NCBI GenBank assembly: GCA_028408795.1
Contig: JAOOLP010000002.1
Coordinates: forward strand, 1 to 64,000
DNA: 64,000 bases
Source: Candidatus Pelagibacter sp.
GTDB taxonomy: Bacteria > Pseudomonadota > Alphaproteobacteria > Pelagibacterales > Pelagibacteraceae
Reading direction: 5' to 3'
A program made the position numbers and the translations under genes. Of this stretch, positions 42,063-50,843 are shown piece after piece; the stretch's first letter is position 1, and each line of letters begins with the position of its first letter. The notes beneath the pieces are model-generated. The model saw only the letters and a list, made by a program, of their open reading frames with translations. It made no database searches and was not told where the DNA came from.

Positions 42063-43088
42063 ATGAAAGAAATTAAAAATAATAGTAAAAAAAGTATTAT
42101 AAAAAAAATTTTCATAAAGATTAGTCGTTTTTTTGGCTACGAGATAATTGATCAAAATAACTTTGAAATTCCTACTTTAAACAAAAAACTTAATGAAGAT
42201 ATCAATATTATTGGGAGCAAATCAATTAATTTACCTCTTGGTGAGGTTGAGATAACTAGACCCGTAAAAGCTTTAGATATTATAATTAGGACTTGTACAG
42301 AGGTAAATATGCTTACACAAAGTAAAAAAAGGATTTTTGAGAAAGAAAAAGTTGAGTACACTTTAAGATCGATTCACTCCATTCTTCAGTCCTTAGACTC
42401 ATCAGATCAACTTAAAAAAATTAAAATTAAACTTAAAGTAATCGATTATAATTCAAAAAAAGAAAATTTAGATAAAATAGATAAATTATTTAAATCATTT
42501 AATAGAAATTACGATTTAATTAATTTAGATCTCTCCAATTTTGAAGAAAATATAGCCAAAATAAATCAAAAAAATCAAACCGTTACATCTAATCAAAAGT
42601 CGAACATGGCAAACATCCATCAATCTTTAATTGAAGCGAAAAACTCTGAAGATTTAATCTATTTTGTAGAGGACGATTATATACACAATAAAGACTCTTT
42701 AAATGAGATGGTTTTAACCTTTGAAAGGATATCATCGCAAGTTAAAAATGATATTTTTCTATGTCCTACGGATTATCCTTATTTATATTCTAAAGCTGAA
42801 CCAACACAAATTTTTTTAGGAAGTAATTATCATTGGAGAAAAGTAAATGAAACATTATGTACTTTTTTAACAAGTAAAGAAATGGTTAATAAGCATTGGA
42901 ATATTTTAAAAAGTATGTGTGAACTTGAACATTATCCTTTTGAAAAACCTTTGCATGATATTTATGATAAGGAACTGTGTATTTCACCTGTGCCTTCACT
43001 GGCAATTCATTGTACTAATATAAATTCAATCTTTGGTCTTTCACCTAATATTAATTGGAAAAAAATATGGGAAGAAAATGATATATAA
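42063..43088 (+). CDS. Putative glycosyltransferase-like protein (GT-A fold features)
   Basis: 341 residues, Asn/Lys-rich. A strand followed by an acidic triplet, LIYFVEDDYIHNKDSLNEMV (near residue 200), resembles the metal-binding DxD/EDD of GT-A glycosyltransferases. Other segments (VKALDIIIRTCTEVNML and FLCPTDYPYLYSKAEPTQIF) fit an alpha/beta fold. I would not name the family. It has no partner genes and ends with a shared stem-loop before the convergent amtB. Confidence 0.5.
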   Translation: MKEIKNNSKKSIIKKIFIKISRFFGYEIIDQNNFEIPTLNKKLNEDINIIGSKSINLPLGEVEITRPVKALDIIIRTCTEVNMLTQSKKRIFEKEKVEYTLRSIHSILQSLDSSDQLKKIKIKLKVIDYNSKKENLDKIDKLFKSFNRNYDLINLDLSNFEENIAKINQKNQTVTSNQKSNMANIHQSLIEAKNSEDLIYFVEDDYIHNKDSLNEMVLTFERISSQVKNDIFLCPTDYPYLYSKAEPTQIFLGSNYHWRKVNETLCTFLTSKEMVNKHWNILKSMCELEHYPFEKPLHDIYDKELCISPVPSLAIHCTNINSIFGLSPNINWKKIWEENDI

Positions 43089-43092
43089 AAAA

Positions 43093-43116
43093 AAGGCCCA
43101 GCGGGGGCTGGGCCTT
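43093..43116 (-). terminator. Rho-independent terminator of amtB
   Basis: A perfect 10-bp GC-rich stem (43093-43102 with 43107-43116) with a GGGG loop on the plus strand. On the minus strand it is followed directly by eight T. It ends the amtB transcript 43 bp after its stop and may also block readthrough from the convergent gene. Confidence 0.92.
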
Positions 43117-43158
43117 AAGTTTCTCCAACTAACGAGGGAGGAGATAAGATAAGAAGTT

Positions 43159-44451
43159 TTAGTCTCTTATACCGTAAGCTATAACTCCTATTTCAGATTT
43201 ATCAGTTCCAAGTCTTTCAGCTTCTTTACTGATTCTTAGACCGATCGTAGCTTTCATAATTTGGAACACTATGAGTGATACTACAAAAACAAATACCACA
43301 ATTGAAATTGTTCCTAGGAATTGAGCTCCGAAAGAAACGTCTCCATTAGTTAATGGAACTGCTAATGTACCCCAAACTCCAGCTACTAAGTGGGCTGGGA
43401 TCGCTCCAACTACATCATCTATTTTTAATTTAAATAGAAGTTTTGTTGAGAAGTACATTACTAATCCACCAATTGCTCCAATAAATATTGCAGCTAATGG
43501 ACTTGGTGTTAACGGCTCTGCAGTAATTGCCACTAAACCAGCAATCGCACCGTTTAGCATCATTACTACGTCTGTTTTACCACCAAGTAATCTTGAAATT
43601 ACTGCAGCAGTCATTACTCCACCGCCTGCAGCTAAGTTTGTGTTAATGTAAATTGTTGCAACTGAGGTAACATCATCAAATGTTCCTGCAGCTAACTGTG
43701 AACCGCCATTAAAACCGAACCAACCTAACCAAAGTATAAATACTCCAAGTGTTGCTAACGGAATTGATGATGCAGCAAATGGTGTCATCGCTTTAACTCC
43801 ACCGCCTGAACTAAATCTACCAGTTCTTGCACCCAGTACAATTGCTCCTGCTAAAGCGGCTGCTCCACCAGCGGCATGTACTAATGTTGAACCAGCAAAA
43901 TCTGAAAATCCAGCAGCTGATAACCATCCACCGCCCCACTGCCAGCCCATTTCAATTGGATAGATTATTCCAGTTAAAATTGCGGCAAATAAAAAGAACG
44001 GCCAAATTTTAATTCTTTCAGCTAAGGTTCCAGATACAATAGACATTGTTGTTGCACAGAACACCATCTGGAAAAACCAGTCTGATCCATCTGAATAACC
44101 AGTATCTACTGCGGATCCATCACTCCATGGAGTAAATGATCCGATATATCCACCTTCTGGGATACCGTAAGCTAAATTGTATCCAACCAACCAGAACATT
44201 AATCCTGCGATTGAATAAAGACCTATATTTTTAGCACAGATTGCTGAAACGCTTTTAGATGTAACTAAACCAGACTCTAACATCGTAAATCCAGCAGCCA
44301 TCCACATGACTAAGAAACCTGACATTAAAAATAGTAGGGTATTAAATATATATTGAGTCTCTGCTGATACAGTTGTTTCGGCGTATCCAAGACCTGCAAA
44401 ACCAAAGTATACTGCGGTTCCAGCAAAGAAATATCCTAAGTATTTTTTCAT
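43159..44451 (-). CDS. amtB: Ammonium transporter
   Basis: 430 residues with a signal-like N-terminal helix and about 11 membrane helices, standard for Amt. The two pore histidines are in STLVHAAGGAAALAGA (near 190) and IPAHLVAGVWGTL (near 355). Other hallmarks: GFTMLESGLV and GWFGFNGGSQLA. It brings in ammonium at low concentration. No glnK is adjacent, unlike in most bacteria. It ends at a strong terminator. Confidence 0.95.
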   Translation of the reverse strand: MKKYLGYFFAGTAVYFGFAGLGYAETTVSAETQYIFNTLLFLMSGFLVMWMAAGFTMLESGLVTSKSVSAICAKNIGLYSIAGLMFWLVGYNLAYGIPEGGYIGSFTPWSDGSAVDTGYSDGSDWFFQMVFCATTMSIVSGTLAERIKIWPFFLFAAILTGIIYPIEMGWQWGGGWLSAAGFSDFAGSTLVHAAGGAAALAGAIVLGARTGRFSSGGGVKAMTPFAASSIPLATLGVFILWLGWFGFNGGSQLAAGTFDDVTSVATIYINTNLAAGGGVMTAAVISRLLGGKTDVVMMLNGAIAGLVAITAEPLTPSPLAAIFIGAIGGLVMYFSTKLLFKLKIDDVVGAIPAHLVAGVWGTLAVPLTNGDVSFGAQFLGTISIVVFVFVVSLIVFQIMKATIGLRISKEAERLGTDKSEIGVIAYGIRD

Positions 44452-44549
44452 AATAAACTCCCTTGTTTGTTGAAGATGAATTTATAAAACTTTGAAAAAT
44501 TTAAAGAATTGAAATCTATTGATTTTAGCTATGCAATTTTTGCAAGTAG

Positions 44550-44585
44550 TTTAGCCCTTATTCAATAAATTGAATAAGGGCTAAA
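44550..44585 (-). terminator. Long perfect stem-loop after the HU gene
   Basis: A 16-bp perfect inverted repeat (44550-44565 with 44570-44585) with loop TAAA, 8 bp beyond the HU stop. On the minus strand no long U-run follows, so termination would be weak; it could instead protect the 3' end of the abundant HU message. Confidence 0.65.
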
Positions 44586-44593
44586 AATAACGT

Positions 44594-44869
44594 TTATCTA
44601 TTAAACATTTCTTTTAAGCTTTTAGCGGGTAAAAACTTAACTTTTTGAGATGCAGCTATTTGAATTGACTCACCTGTTCGAGGATTTCTTCCTACTCTAG
44701 CTTTTCTTTTTGCTACTTTATAAGTACCAAAACCAGCTATTTTTACAGTATCGTCATTTTTCAACGCATCCAGTATAATTGTCGTTATTGAATCAAAAGT
44801 TCTTTCAGCATCAGCCTTGCTCTGACCCAATGTGGACGATATTTTAGTTACTAGTTGTTTTTTGTTCAT
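44594..44869 (-). CDS. HU-family histone-like DNA-binding protein
   Basis: 91 residues, full length for HU/IHF. KKQLVTKISSTLGQSKADAE opens it, FGTYKVAKRKARVGRNPRTG is the beta-arm with the conserved RNPxTG (near residue 63), and the C-terminus is FLPAKSLKEMFNR. It bends DNA and organises the nucleoid. With a single subunit gene here, homodimeric HU is the default; IHF alpha/beta would carry different helix residues. Confidence 0.92.
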   Translation of the reverse strand: MNKKQLVTKISSTLGQSKADAERTFDSITTIILDALKNDDTVKIAGFGTYKVAKRKARVGRNPRTGESIQIAASQKVKFLPAKSLKEMFNR

Positions 44870-44945
44870 TTATGCCCCTTTATGGTTATTATTGAATTTC
44901 TACAATTTCCCAATAAAATCAACATTTTTTTAGTGTTTCACATAA

Positions 44946-44972
44946 ATATTAACACCACATATTGTATGTCAA
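44946..44972 (-). promoter_or_regulatory. Candidate promoter of the HU gene
   Basis: On the minus strand TTGACA (44967-44972) and TAATAT (44946-44951) are separated by 15 bp, about 75 bp before the HU start. The -35 is the perfect consensus; the spacer is short of the ideal 17, so the pairing is tentative. Confidence 0.35.
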
Positions 44973-45015
44973 AAAAGTATTGATTTTATTGACTTTTTTA
45001 TAGGCTAAAAGCGGC

Positions 45016-46131
45016 TTAAAATAAGCCTAAATCCTTTAAATCATTGACCGTAGTAAACAACATTAAAAATAATAACAAAAAAAGCCCGATTCGAAAAAAG
45101 CCCTCTTGGGTTTTTTGTGTTAAAGGCCTGCCCAGAATTTTTTCAAAAGCATAAAACATTAAATGTCCTCCATCTAGCATAGGTATCGGGAAGAGATTTA
45201 TAAAACCTAATGAAATAGAGATATAGGCCGTGATACTTAGAAACGCTATAAATCCATATTGAGCAACTTGACCTGTAATTTTTGCAATTTTAATTGGTCC
45301 GCCTAATTGTTTAGTATCACCGGTCCCCTTAAACATAGAAATCACAAAATCTGATGATGCTGTTATTACAAACCATGTTTCTTTAAAAGCATAAAATAAT
45401 GCTGTAGCAGGACCAAGGCGTTCTTTTTGTAATTCGTTATTTGGTGGAGATATTTTAATACCTATTATCTTTTTGTTGATTGTGTTTCCAAGGCTGTCTT
45501 TTGCTTCAATCAATTTTGGTATCACTATATAATCTATTTCTGCATCATTACGTAAAACAGTAATTTTAATATCTTTTGTTGAAGAAGAATTAATGTAAGT
45601 TGAGACATCCAACAAACTACTAACTTTTTTATCATTTATTTTTAAAATTAAATCTCCATCTTTGATTCCAACAGTATAAGCCGGGCCATCTTTTTGTACC
45701 TCATTTATTTGTGCAGGAGTAAAATCTTTACCAGCAAACATATATATAAAAGTAAAGATAAATATGGCTAAAATAAAATTTGCTATTGGTCCAGCCGCCA
45801 CAATAAGCGACCTTTGATACAAAGGTTTTGTAACAAAAAGTTTTTTCTGATCATCTTTATTATACTTTTCTAAAAGTTCTTTTTGTTCAGCTTGACTAAA
45901 TACATTTCTGTCACCAAAAAATTTTACGTATCCTCCAAGAGGAATAAGACAAAATTTCCATCGTGTTCCAGATTTATCATTAAATCCAAATAACTCTTTA
46001 CCAAAACCGATTGAAAAATCGGTAATACCCACTCCAAATTTTTTTGCAAAATAATAGTGTCCATATTCGTGAACAAAAACCACAATTGTTAATAAAATGA
46101 TAAAAGGAACTAAAAAATTTAAAATTTCCAT
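45016..46131 (-). CDS. rseP: Site-2 intramembrane zinc protease
   Basis: 371 residues. The zinc-protease helix reads VVFVHEYGHYYFAKKFGVG (HExxH near residue 22), and the third ligand is in NLFPIPMLDGGHLMF (near 320). One PDZ domain lies around 125-205 (GPAYTVGIKDGDLILKINDK). Four membrane helices. It cleaves anti-sigma factors or signal peptides in the membrane. The usual neighbours (dxr, bamA) are not here; it overlaps the LysR gene by 13 bases. Confidence 0.93.
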   Translation of the reverse strand: MEILNFLVPFIILLTIVVFVHEYGHYYFAKKFGVGITDFSIGFGKELFGFNDKSGTRWKFCLIPLGGYVKFFGDRNVFSQAEQKELLEKYNKDDQKKLFVTKPLYQRSLIVAAGPIANFILAIFIFTFIYMFAGKDFTPAQINEVQKDGPAYTVGIKDGDLILKINDKKVSSLLDVSTYINSSSTKDIKITVLRNDAEIDYIVIPKLIEAKDSLGNTINKKIIGIKISPPNNELQKERLGPATALFYAFKETWFVITASSDFVISMFKGTGDTKQLGGPIKIAKITGQVAQYGFIAFLSITAYISISLGFINLFPIPMLDGGHLMFYAFEKILGRPLTQKTQEGFFRIGLFLLLFLMLFTTVNDLKDLGLF

Positions 46132-47009
46132 TCATTAACCTTACTGAAAATAAAATTTCTAAAAGCAATTAATCTTGCGTTATTTTTTAAAGAAGCAGGA
46201 TAAACAAAGTATGTTTCTGTTGGTTTACCTGGTTCGTTTGGTAAAATTTTTGAAATACCATTTTTGTTATGAGCAATATAGTCGGGTAAAGCTGCTAAAC
46301 CAACTCCACTTTGCACTGCTAATAGTAATCCATAAACACTATTTACTTTCATTAAAGATTTTCTTTTTTTACCATCTTTTGCTCCAACTCTTAAAACCCA
46401 ATCGGGATTATAAACTGGAGATGGTGCTCCTTTTCCATAAGTAATAAACTTATGTTTATCTAAATCTTTTAAAGACTTTGGGTAACCGTTTTTTTCTAAA
46501 TATTCGTTTGAGCCATAAATATGGTAATTGAAATCAACGAATTTTTTTTGAATTAAATTCAATTGTTTGGGTCTTCTCATTCTAATTGCAATATCAGCTT
46601 GACGTGTTGCTAAATCGAGTTCTTTGTCATCAAATATTAATTCTACCTCTATTCCAGGATTTATATCCATAAATTCTTTTATACGAGGTGTAAGCCAGGT
46701 AGTTCCAAAACTTACAACAGTTGTAATCGTTAGTTTTCCACTTAATTTATCTTTATGTCCAATTAAATTAGACTCCACGTCCTTTAATTTTGAGATTACC
46801 TCGTGTGCAGATTTAAAGAGATATTCACCATTTTCCGTTAGAACCAAGCCTCTTGCATGACGTTCAAAAAGTTGAGCTTTTAAATCGCTTTCTAATGATT
46901 GAATTTGCCTGCTAATAGCTGACTGACTTAAATTTAATATTGTTGATGCTTTTGTAAAGCTTGAAGCTTCCGCAACAGTATGAAATATCTTTAATTTATC
47001 CCAATCCAT
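46119..47009 (-). CDS. LysR-family transcriptional regulator
   Basis: 296 residues. N-terminal winged helix-turn-helix: FHTVAEASSFTKASTILNLS then SAISRQIQSLESDLKAQLFE (residues 9-48). The effector domain starts near 90 (GKLTITTVVSFGTTWLTPRI). Its end overlaps rseP. The acrylyl-CoA-reductase-like gene lies 17 bp upstream on the same strand, so it may share a transcript. Target genes are unknown. Confidence 0.9.
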   Translation of the reverse strand: MDWDKLKIFHTVAEASSFTKASTILNLSQSAISRQIQSLESDLKAQLFERHARGLVLTENGEYLFKSAHEVISKLKDVESNLIGHKDKLSGKLTITTVVSFGTTWLTPRIKEFMDINPGIEVELIFDDKELDLATRQADIAIRMRRPKQLNLIQKKFVDFNYHIYGSNEYLEKNGYPKSLKDLDKHKFITYGKGAPSPVYNPDWVLRVGAKDGKKRKSLMKVNSVYGLLLAVQSGVGLAALPDYIAHNKNGISKILPNEPGKPTETYFVYPASLKNNARLIAFRNFIFSKVNEWKF

Positions 47010-47026
47010 GTAATGTAAATTATAGT

Positions 47027-48028
47027 TTATTTATTTGGATTTACTATAGCTCTACCAAAATATTCACCTTTTAATAGCTTTGGATATGTCTCTAACAGCT
47101 CTGTAAATGATAGTTCTTTTGTAAAAGACTTAATTTTAGGAAAATCAATTAATTTGCTCGCTTCATTCCATAAAAACTCTCTTCTTTTGATAGAAGCACC
47201 TGAAGAGTCTATGCCCCATAATTTTACCCCTCTTATTATAAATGGCATTACATTAGTATTAATTTTTATGCCTCCTGCATTTCCACAGGATGCAACAATA
47301 CCATTTGGTTTTGTCTGAGCTAAGATCTTAGTCAAACCTGCTCCTCCAACAGTATCTACAACTCCATCCCAAATTCCCTTTTCAAGCAATTTACTTTCTC
47401 CATCAAATTCTTTTCTATCAATAATATTTTTTGCACCTAGATCTTTTAAATAATCGTTTTTATCTTTCTTCCCTGTTACAGCATGTACATCGTATCCCAT
47501 CTTAGATAAAATCATAACTGCTATACTCCCTACTCCGCCAGTTGCTCCCGTTACTAAAACATCTTTTACTTTTTCTCCCATCAAAAGTTCTTCTCTTGCT
47601 TTAATTGCAAAAGCACATTGTAATGCTGTAAAACCAGCCGTACCCATCATCATAGCTTTATGATTGTCTAGTTCTTTTGGAGTTTTAATTAAAAAATTTG
47701 AGTCAACTTTAGCGTATTGAGCAAATCCTCCAAAGTATGCTTCTCCAACTCTGAAGCCTGTTAAAATTATGTCATCGTCTTTTTTAAATTTAGAATCTTC
47801 ACTTTCAACAACTTTTCCCGAGAAATCTATTCCAGGAACAAAAGGAAACTTTCTTACGATTTTTCCACCGTCATTTAAAATTAGCGCATCTTTGTAGTTT
47901 AAACTGGAATAATCTATTTTAACAAATACATTCCCATCTTTCAGATCACTCTTGTTAATTTCTTTTAAGTCTCTACTAAATTTATTGTTTTGATTATTTA
48001 TTACGATTGCTTTGAATTTATCAGACAT
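47027..48028 (-). CDS. acuI: Medium-chain oxidoreductase, AcuI/YhdH type (acrylyl-CoA reductase)
   Basis: 333 residues without zinc ligands. AcuI/YhdH-type features are SSLNYKDALILNDGGKIVRK (about residues 37-56), PFVPGIDFSGKV, and the nucleotide motif VTGATGGVGSIAVMIL (near 158). AcuI reduces toxic acryloyl-CoA to propionyl-CoA with NADPH and is common in DMSP-using marine bacteria. It abuts folE with no gap. Substrate is inferred from family. Confidence 0.8.
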   Translation of the reverse strand: MSDKFKAIVINNQNNKFSRDLKEINKSDLKDGNVFVKIDYSSLNYKDALILNDGGKIVRKFPFVPGIDFSGKVVESEDSKFKKDDDIILTGFRVGEAYFGGFAQYAKVDSNFLIKTPKELDNHKAMMMGTAGFTALQCAFAIKAREELLMGEKVKDVLVTGATGGVGSIAVMILSKMGYDVHAVTGKKDKNDYLKDLGAKNIIDRKEFDGESKLLEKGIWDGVVDTVGGAGLTKILAQTKPNGIVASCGNAGGIKINTNVMPFIIRGVKLWGIDSSGASIKRREFLWNEASKLIDFPKIKSFTKELSFTELLETYPKLLKGEYFGRAIVNPNK

Positions 48029-48661
48029 TTATTTTGCAATATATCTTAAATATCTATTTTGATAACTTAAATCTTCTTTAAACGCACCCAAATAATAATT
48101 TGTTACTGTAGTAGCTTTTTCTTTTTTTATACCTCTCATAGTCATACATTGATGTGCGGCATCAATAGTAACTGCAACTCCTTTTGCATCTAAAGCAGAC
48201 ATTAAAGTTTTAGCTATTTGCATAGTAAGTCTTTCTTGTGTTTGAAGTCTTTTTGAAAACACTTCCACAGTTCTTGCTAACTTACTTAGACCAACGACTT
48301 TCTTATTTGGGATATAAGCAATATGCGCTACTCCTATAATTGGTGCCATGTGGTGTTCACAATGACTCTCTAAAGTGATATTTTTTTCTACTACCATATC
48401 ATCATAACCTTCAACATCTCCAAAAGTTTTAAGCAAATCAGAGCTTGCATCTTGATGATAACCTTTAAAATACTCTTTAAACGCTTTCACAACTCTGTTT
48501 GGAGTTTCTAATAATCCTTCTCTATTTGGATCTTCTCCAATCCACTTTAAGATTGTTCTAAAAGCCTCTTCAGCCTGTTTGTCTGTTACCTCAGGTTTCT
48601 TTTGACTAGATTTGTCAATGTCTTTAACTAATTTCATATAGCGGTCATTTTTATAGGACAT
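48029..48661 (-). CDS. folE: GTP cyclohydrolase I
   Basis: 210 residues. Zinc-binding: LESHCEHHMAPIIGVAHIAY (Cys and His near 103-106) and HQCMTMRGI (Cys near 175). Others: REGLLETPNRVVKAF and VVGLSKLARTVEVFSKRLQ. First step of tetrahydrofolate (or pterin) synthesis. Divergent from hisI across 51 bp. A CADD-like candidate pABA synthase at 33386 could feed the same pathway. Confidence 0.95.
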   Translation of the reverse strand: MSYKNDRYMKLVKDIDKSSQKKPEVTDKQAEEAFRTILKWIGEDPNREGLLETPNRVVKAFKEYFKGYHQDASSDLLKTFGDVEGYDDMVVEKNITLESHCEHHMAPIIGVAHIAYIPNKKVVGLSKLARTVEVFSKRLQTQERLTMQIAKTLMSALDAKGVAVTIDAAHQCMTMRGIKKEKATTVTNYYLGAFKEDLSYQNRYLRYIAK

Positions 48662-48712
48662 ATTTCATTAATGCAAATTGCTATTTTGTCTTTTTTTCAC
48701 TATTTTACGTAA

Positions 48713-49180
48713 ATGTTTAAAAAAAGAGAGAGTGTTTTTGAGATAGAGGAAGGAAAATTCCTTTCTCCAAAATTTGATGAAAAAGGACTGATACCAGTTA
48801 CTACAACAGACCACAAATCTGGTGAGGTTTTAATGCAAGGTTATATGAATCAAGAAGCTCTTAAATTGACAATTGAAAAAAAAGAAGCCTGTTATTGGAG
48901 TAGGTCAAGAAATGCTTTATGGCATAAAGGAAAGACAAGTGGTTTTGTTCAAAAAGTTATAGATATTAGAATTGATGATGATCAAGATTCTTTATGGTTA
49001 ACTGTAGACATCGGCAATGGTGCTAGCTGCCACGTAGGTTATAAATCATGTTTTTACAGATCTATCCCGTTAGGAAAAATAGATAAACCTGAAGCGATAG
49101 AGCTAGAATTTAAGGAAAAAAAGAAAAAATTTGATCCAGAAAAAGTTTATAAAGATCTACCAAACCCAACTAAATTATAA
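48713..49180 (+). CDS. hisI: Phosphoribosyl-AMP cyclohydrolase
   Basis: 155 residues. GEVLMQGYMNQEALKLTIEK, ACYWSRSRNALWHKGKTSG and the metal-ligand region ASCHVGYKSCFYRSIP give a clear HisI, third step of histidine synthesis. No HisE domain is fused. It is away from the other his genes (hisN at 55852 is separate), as often in SAR11. Ends 8 bp before the DUF2237 gene. Confidence 0.92.
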   Translation: MFKKRESVFEIEEGKFLSPKFDEKGLIPVTTTDHKSGEVLMQGYMNQEALKLTIEKKEACYWSRSRNALWHKGKTSGFVQKVIDIRIDDDQDSLWLTVDIGNGASCHVGYKSCFYRSIPLGKIDKPEAIELEFKEKKKKFDPEKVYKDLPNPTKL

Positions 49181-49188
49181 GATCCAAA

Positions 49189-49566
49189 TTGAACAAAGAT
49201 AAACAAAAAAATGTATTTGGGGAGGATTTAGAACCTTGCTCTAATGATCCATTAACTGGTTGGTTAAGAGATGGCTGTTGCAATACTGATAAAAATGACC
49301 AAGGTGTTCATACAGTTTGTGCAAAAGTTACAAATGAATTTTTAATTTGGTCAAAAAAAGTTGGAAATGATCTAATCACACCTCATCCAGAATTTGGTTT
49401 TCCAGGACTTAAAGAAGGTGATAGCTGGTGTTTGTGCGCTACTTGGTATGCTAGGGCTTTAGAGGAAAATGTTGCTTGTTCTATTTTTTTAAAAAAAACA
49501 AATATTAAAACCTTAGAGTTAATTCCGTTGGAAAAACTTAAAAAACATGCTCTTGATATTTCTTAA
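49189..49566 (+). CDS. DUF2237 family protein
   Basis: 125 residues starting at TTG. The pattern NVFGEDLEPCSNDPLTGWLR, DGCCNTDKNDQGVHTVCAKV and GDSWCLCATWYARALE is that of DUF2237, with its many cysteines; function is unknown. The TTG start is the only reasonable one: the frame is open just downstream of hisI and the conserved region begins within ten residues. It converges with the TPR gene (4-base overlap). Confidence 0.85.
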   Translation: MNKDKQKNVFGEDLEPCSNDPLTGWLRDGCCNTDKNDQGVHTVCAKVTNEFLIWSKKVGNDLITPHPEFGFPGLKEGDSWCLCATWYARALEENVACSIFLKKTNIKTLELIPLEKLKKHALDIS

Positions 49567-50045
49567 TAAACTTTAACACCCCGAGTTTTTATAATTAACT
49601 CGAGTTCTTTAAATTCATTGCAATTACAATTTTTTAAAACTTCTAATCTTTCATTAGCTTTATCTATACGATTAGTTTGAACATATAATTCACCAAGATA
49701 TTCATTTATACCATTATGATCGGGTTTGATGCTTAAACCTTTTAAGTAAAATTTTTCAGCTTGGTCAAAATTACCAATTTTTCTGGAAGTGTAACCAAGG
49801 TAATTTAAAATGTCAGGATTTTTACTATCTGATGAGTATGCTTTTTCTAATTTTTTAAAAGCTTGAGAATAAAGTTTTTTGGCTTTGTCTGCTTTTTCTT
49901 TTTTTTCAAATTTACCAGCTTGTTTAACTAATTTTTTTGCATCATTATAATAATTTGACTTGGTATCTTCAGAACTATCACTACCAGCTGAATAAGCATT
50001 GTACGGTATTAAACTTATTAAAATAATATAAAAAATTGTTTTCAT
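49563..50045 (-). CDS. Secreted TPR-repeat protein
   Basis: About 160 residues; start at 50045 (MKTIFYIILISLIPYNAYSA) because that gives a signal peptide, cleaved near residue 20. Two to three tetratricopeptide units follow: SDSKNPDILNYLGYTSRKIG, NFDQAEKFYLKGLSIKPDHN and GINEYLGELYVQTNRIDKAN. TPRs bind other proteins; the partner is unknown. Starts 2 bp after the SDR stop. Confidence 0.8.
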   Translation of the reverse strand: MKTIFYIILISLIPYNAYSAGSDSSEDTKSNYYNDAKKLVKQAGKFEKKEKADKAKKLYSQAFKKLEKAYSSDSKNPDILNYLGYTSRKIGNFDQAEKFYLKGLSIKPDHNGINEYLGELYVQTNRIDKANERLEVLKNCNCNEFKELELIIKTRGVKVY

Positions 50046-50047
50046 AA

Positions 50048-50758
50048 TTATGTTAAAGAAGATCTTCCTCCATCTACACCTAAAATTTGTCCCGTAACCC
50101 ATAAACTATTATCACTTAATAAAAAATTTGCAACGGACGCAGAGTCGCTCCCCTCACCTACTCTTTTAAGTGGATGCATCTTTGCAATACTGTCTGCCAT
50201 TTTTTCATTTTTTAAAATAAAATTCGCAATTTTAGATTTTGTGATACTTGGAGCTATACAGTTAACTCTAATATTTGGCGCAAATTCTGCTGCAAGAGAA
50301 ACTGTAAGACCTTCTATAGCTCCCTTTGCAGAAGCGACAATGCTATGATTAGTAAATCCTCTTCTTACTGCTACAGTAGAAAATAAAACTATTGATCCTT
50401 TATTTTTTTTTAAACTATCTGATGCTTTTCGAATAATTTCTGTTGCAGAAATTAAATTTAAATTAAATGATTGCATAAAATCACTTTTTTTCGTCATCCT
50501 AATTGGTTTTAAATCTATAGAGCCAACACAATATGCCAACCCATTTATTGGAGTATCTCCTAAATCACTAAAAATTTTATCAGCAAAATTTTCTTCTAAA
50601 ACATCACAAGTTGTAAAAGTAGAGTTAAGCTCTGAAGCGAGTTTTGACAAACTTGGTTCATCTCTCCCTACCAAATGTACTTGTCCTCCGTCTGTAACAA
50701 CCTTCTTTGCCAATGAAGAGCCTATTGAACCGGTAGCTCCTAAAATAATTTTTTTCAT
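50048..50758 (-). CDS. Short-chain dehydrogenase-like protein lacking the usual catalytic Tyr
   Basis: 236 residues. The cofactor motif is ILGATGSIGSSLAKK (residues 5-19) rather than TGxxxGxG. The catalytic block reads FSTVAVRRGFTNHSIVASAK: Ser and Lys are present but the expected Tyr four before Lys is Val. C-terminal LGVDGGRSSLT is normal. This variant belongs to atypical SDR members often found near photolyase or CFA-type genes. Divergent from the photolyase-related gene. Confidence 0.75.
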   Translation of the reverse strand: MKKIILGATGSIGSSLAKKVVTDGGQVHLVGRDEPSLSKLASELNSTFTTCDVLEENFADKIFSDLGDTPINGLAYCVGSIDLKPIRMTKKSDFMQSFNLNLISATEIIRKASDSLKKNKGSIVLFSTVAVRRGFTNHSIVASAKGAIEGLTVSLAAEFAPNIRVNCIAPSITKSKIANFILKNEKMADSIAKMHPLKRVGEGSDSASVANFLLSDNSLWVTGQILGVDGGRSSLT

Positions 50759-50843
50759 TACGCCTATTTAACACTATTTTTTTAAATGAGTAGGCAAATA
50801 ATGACGCGTTTATTTCCTCTAAAAGTTATATAATTTGGCTTAT

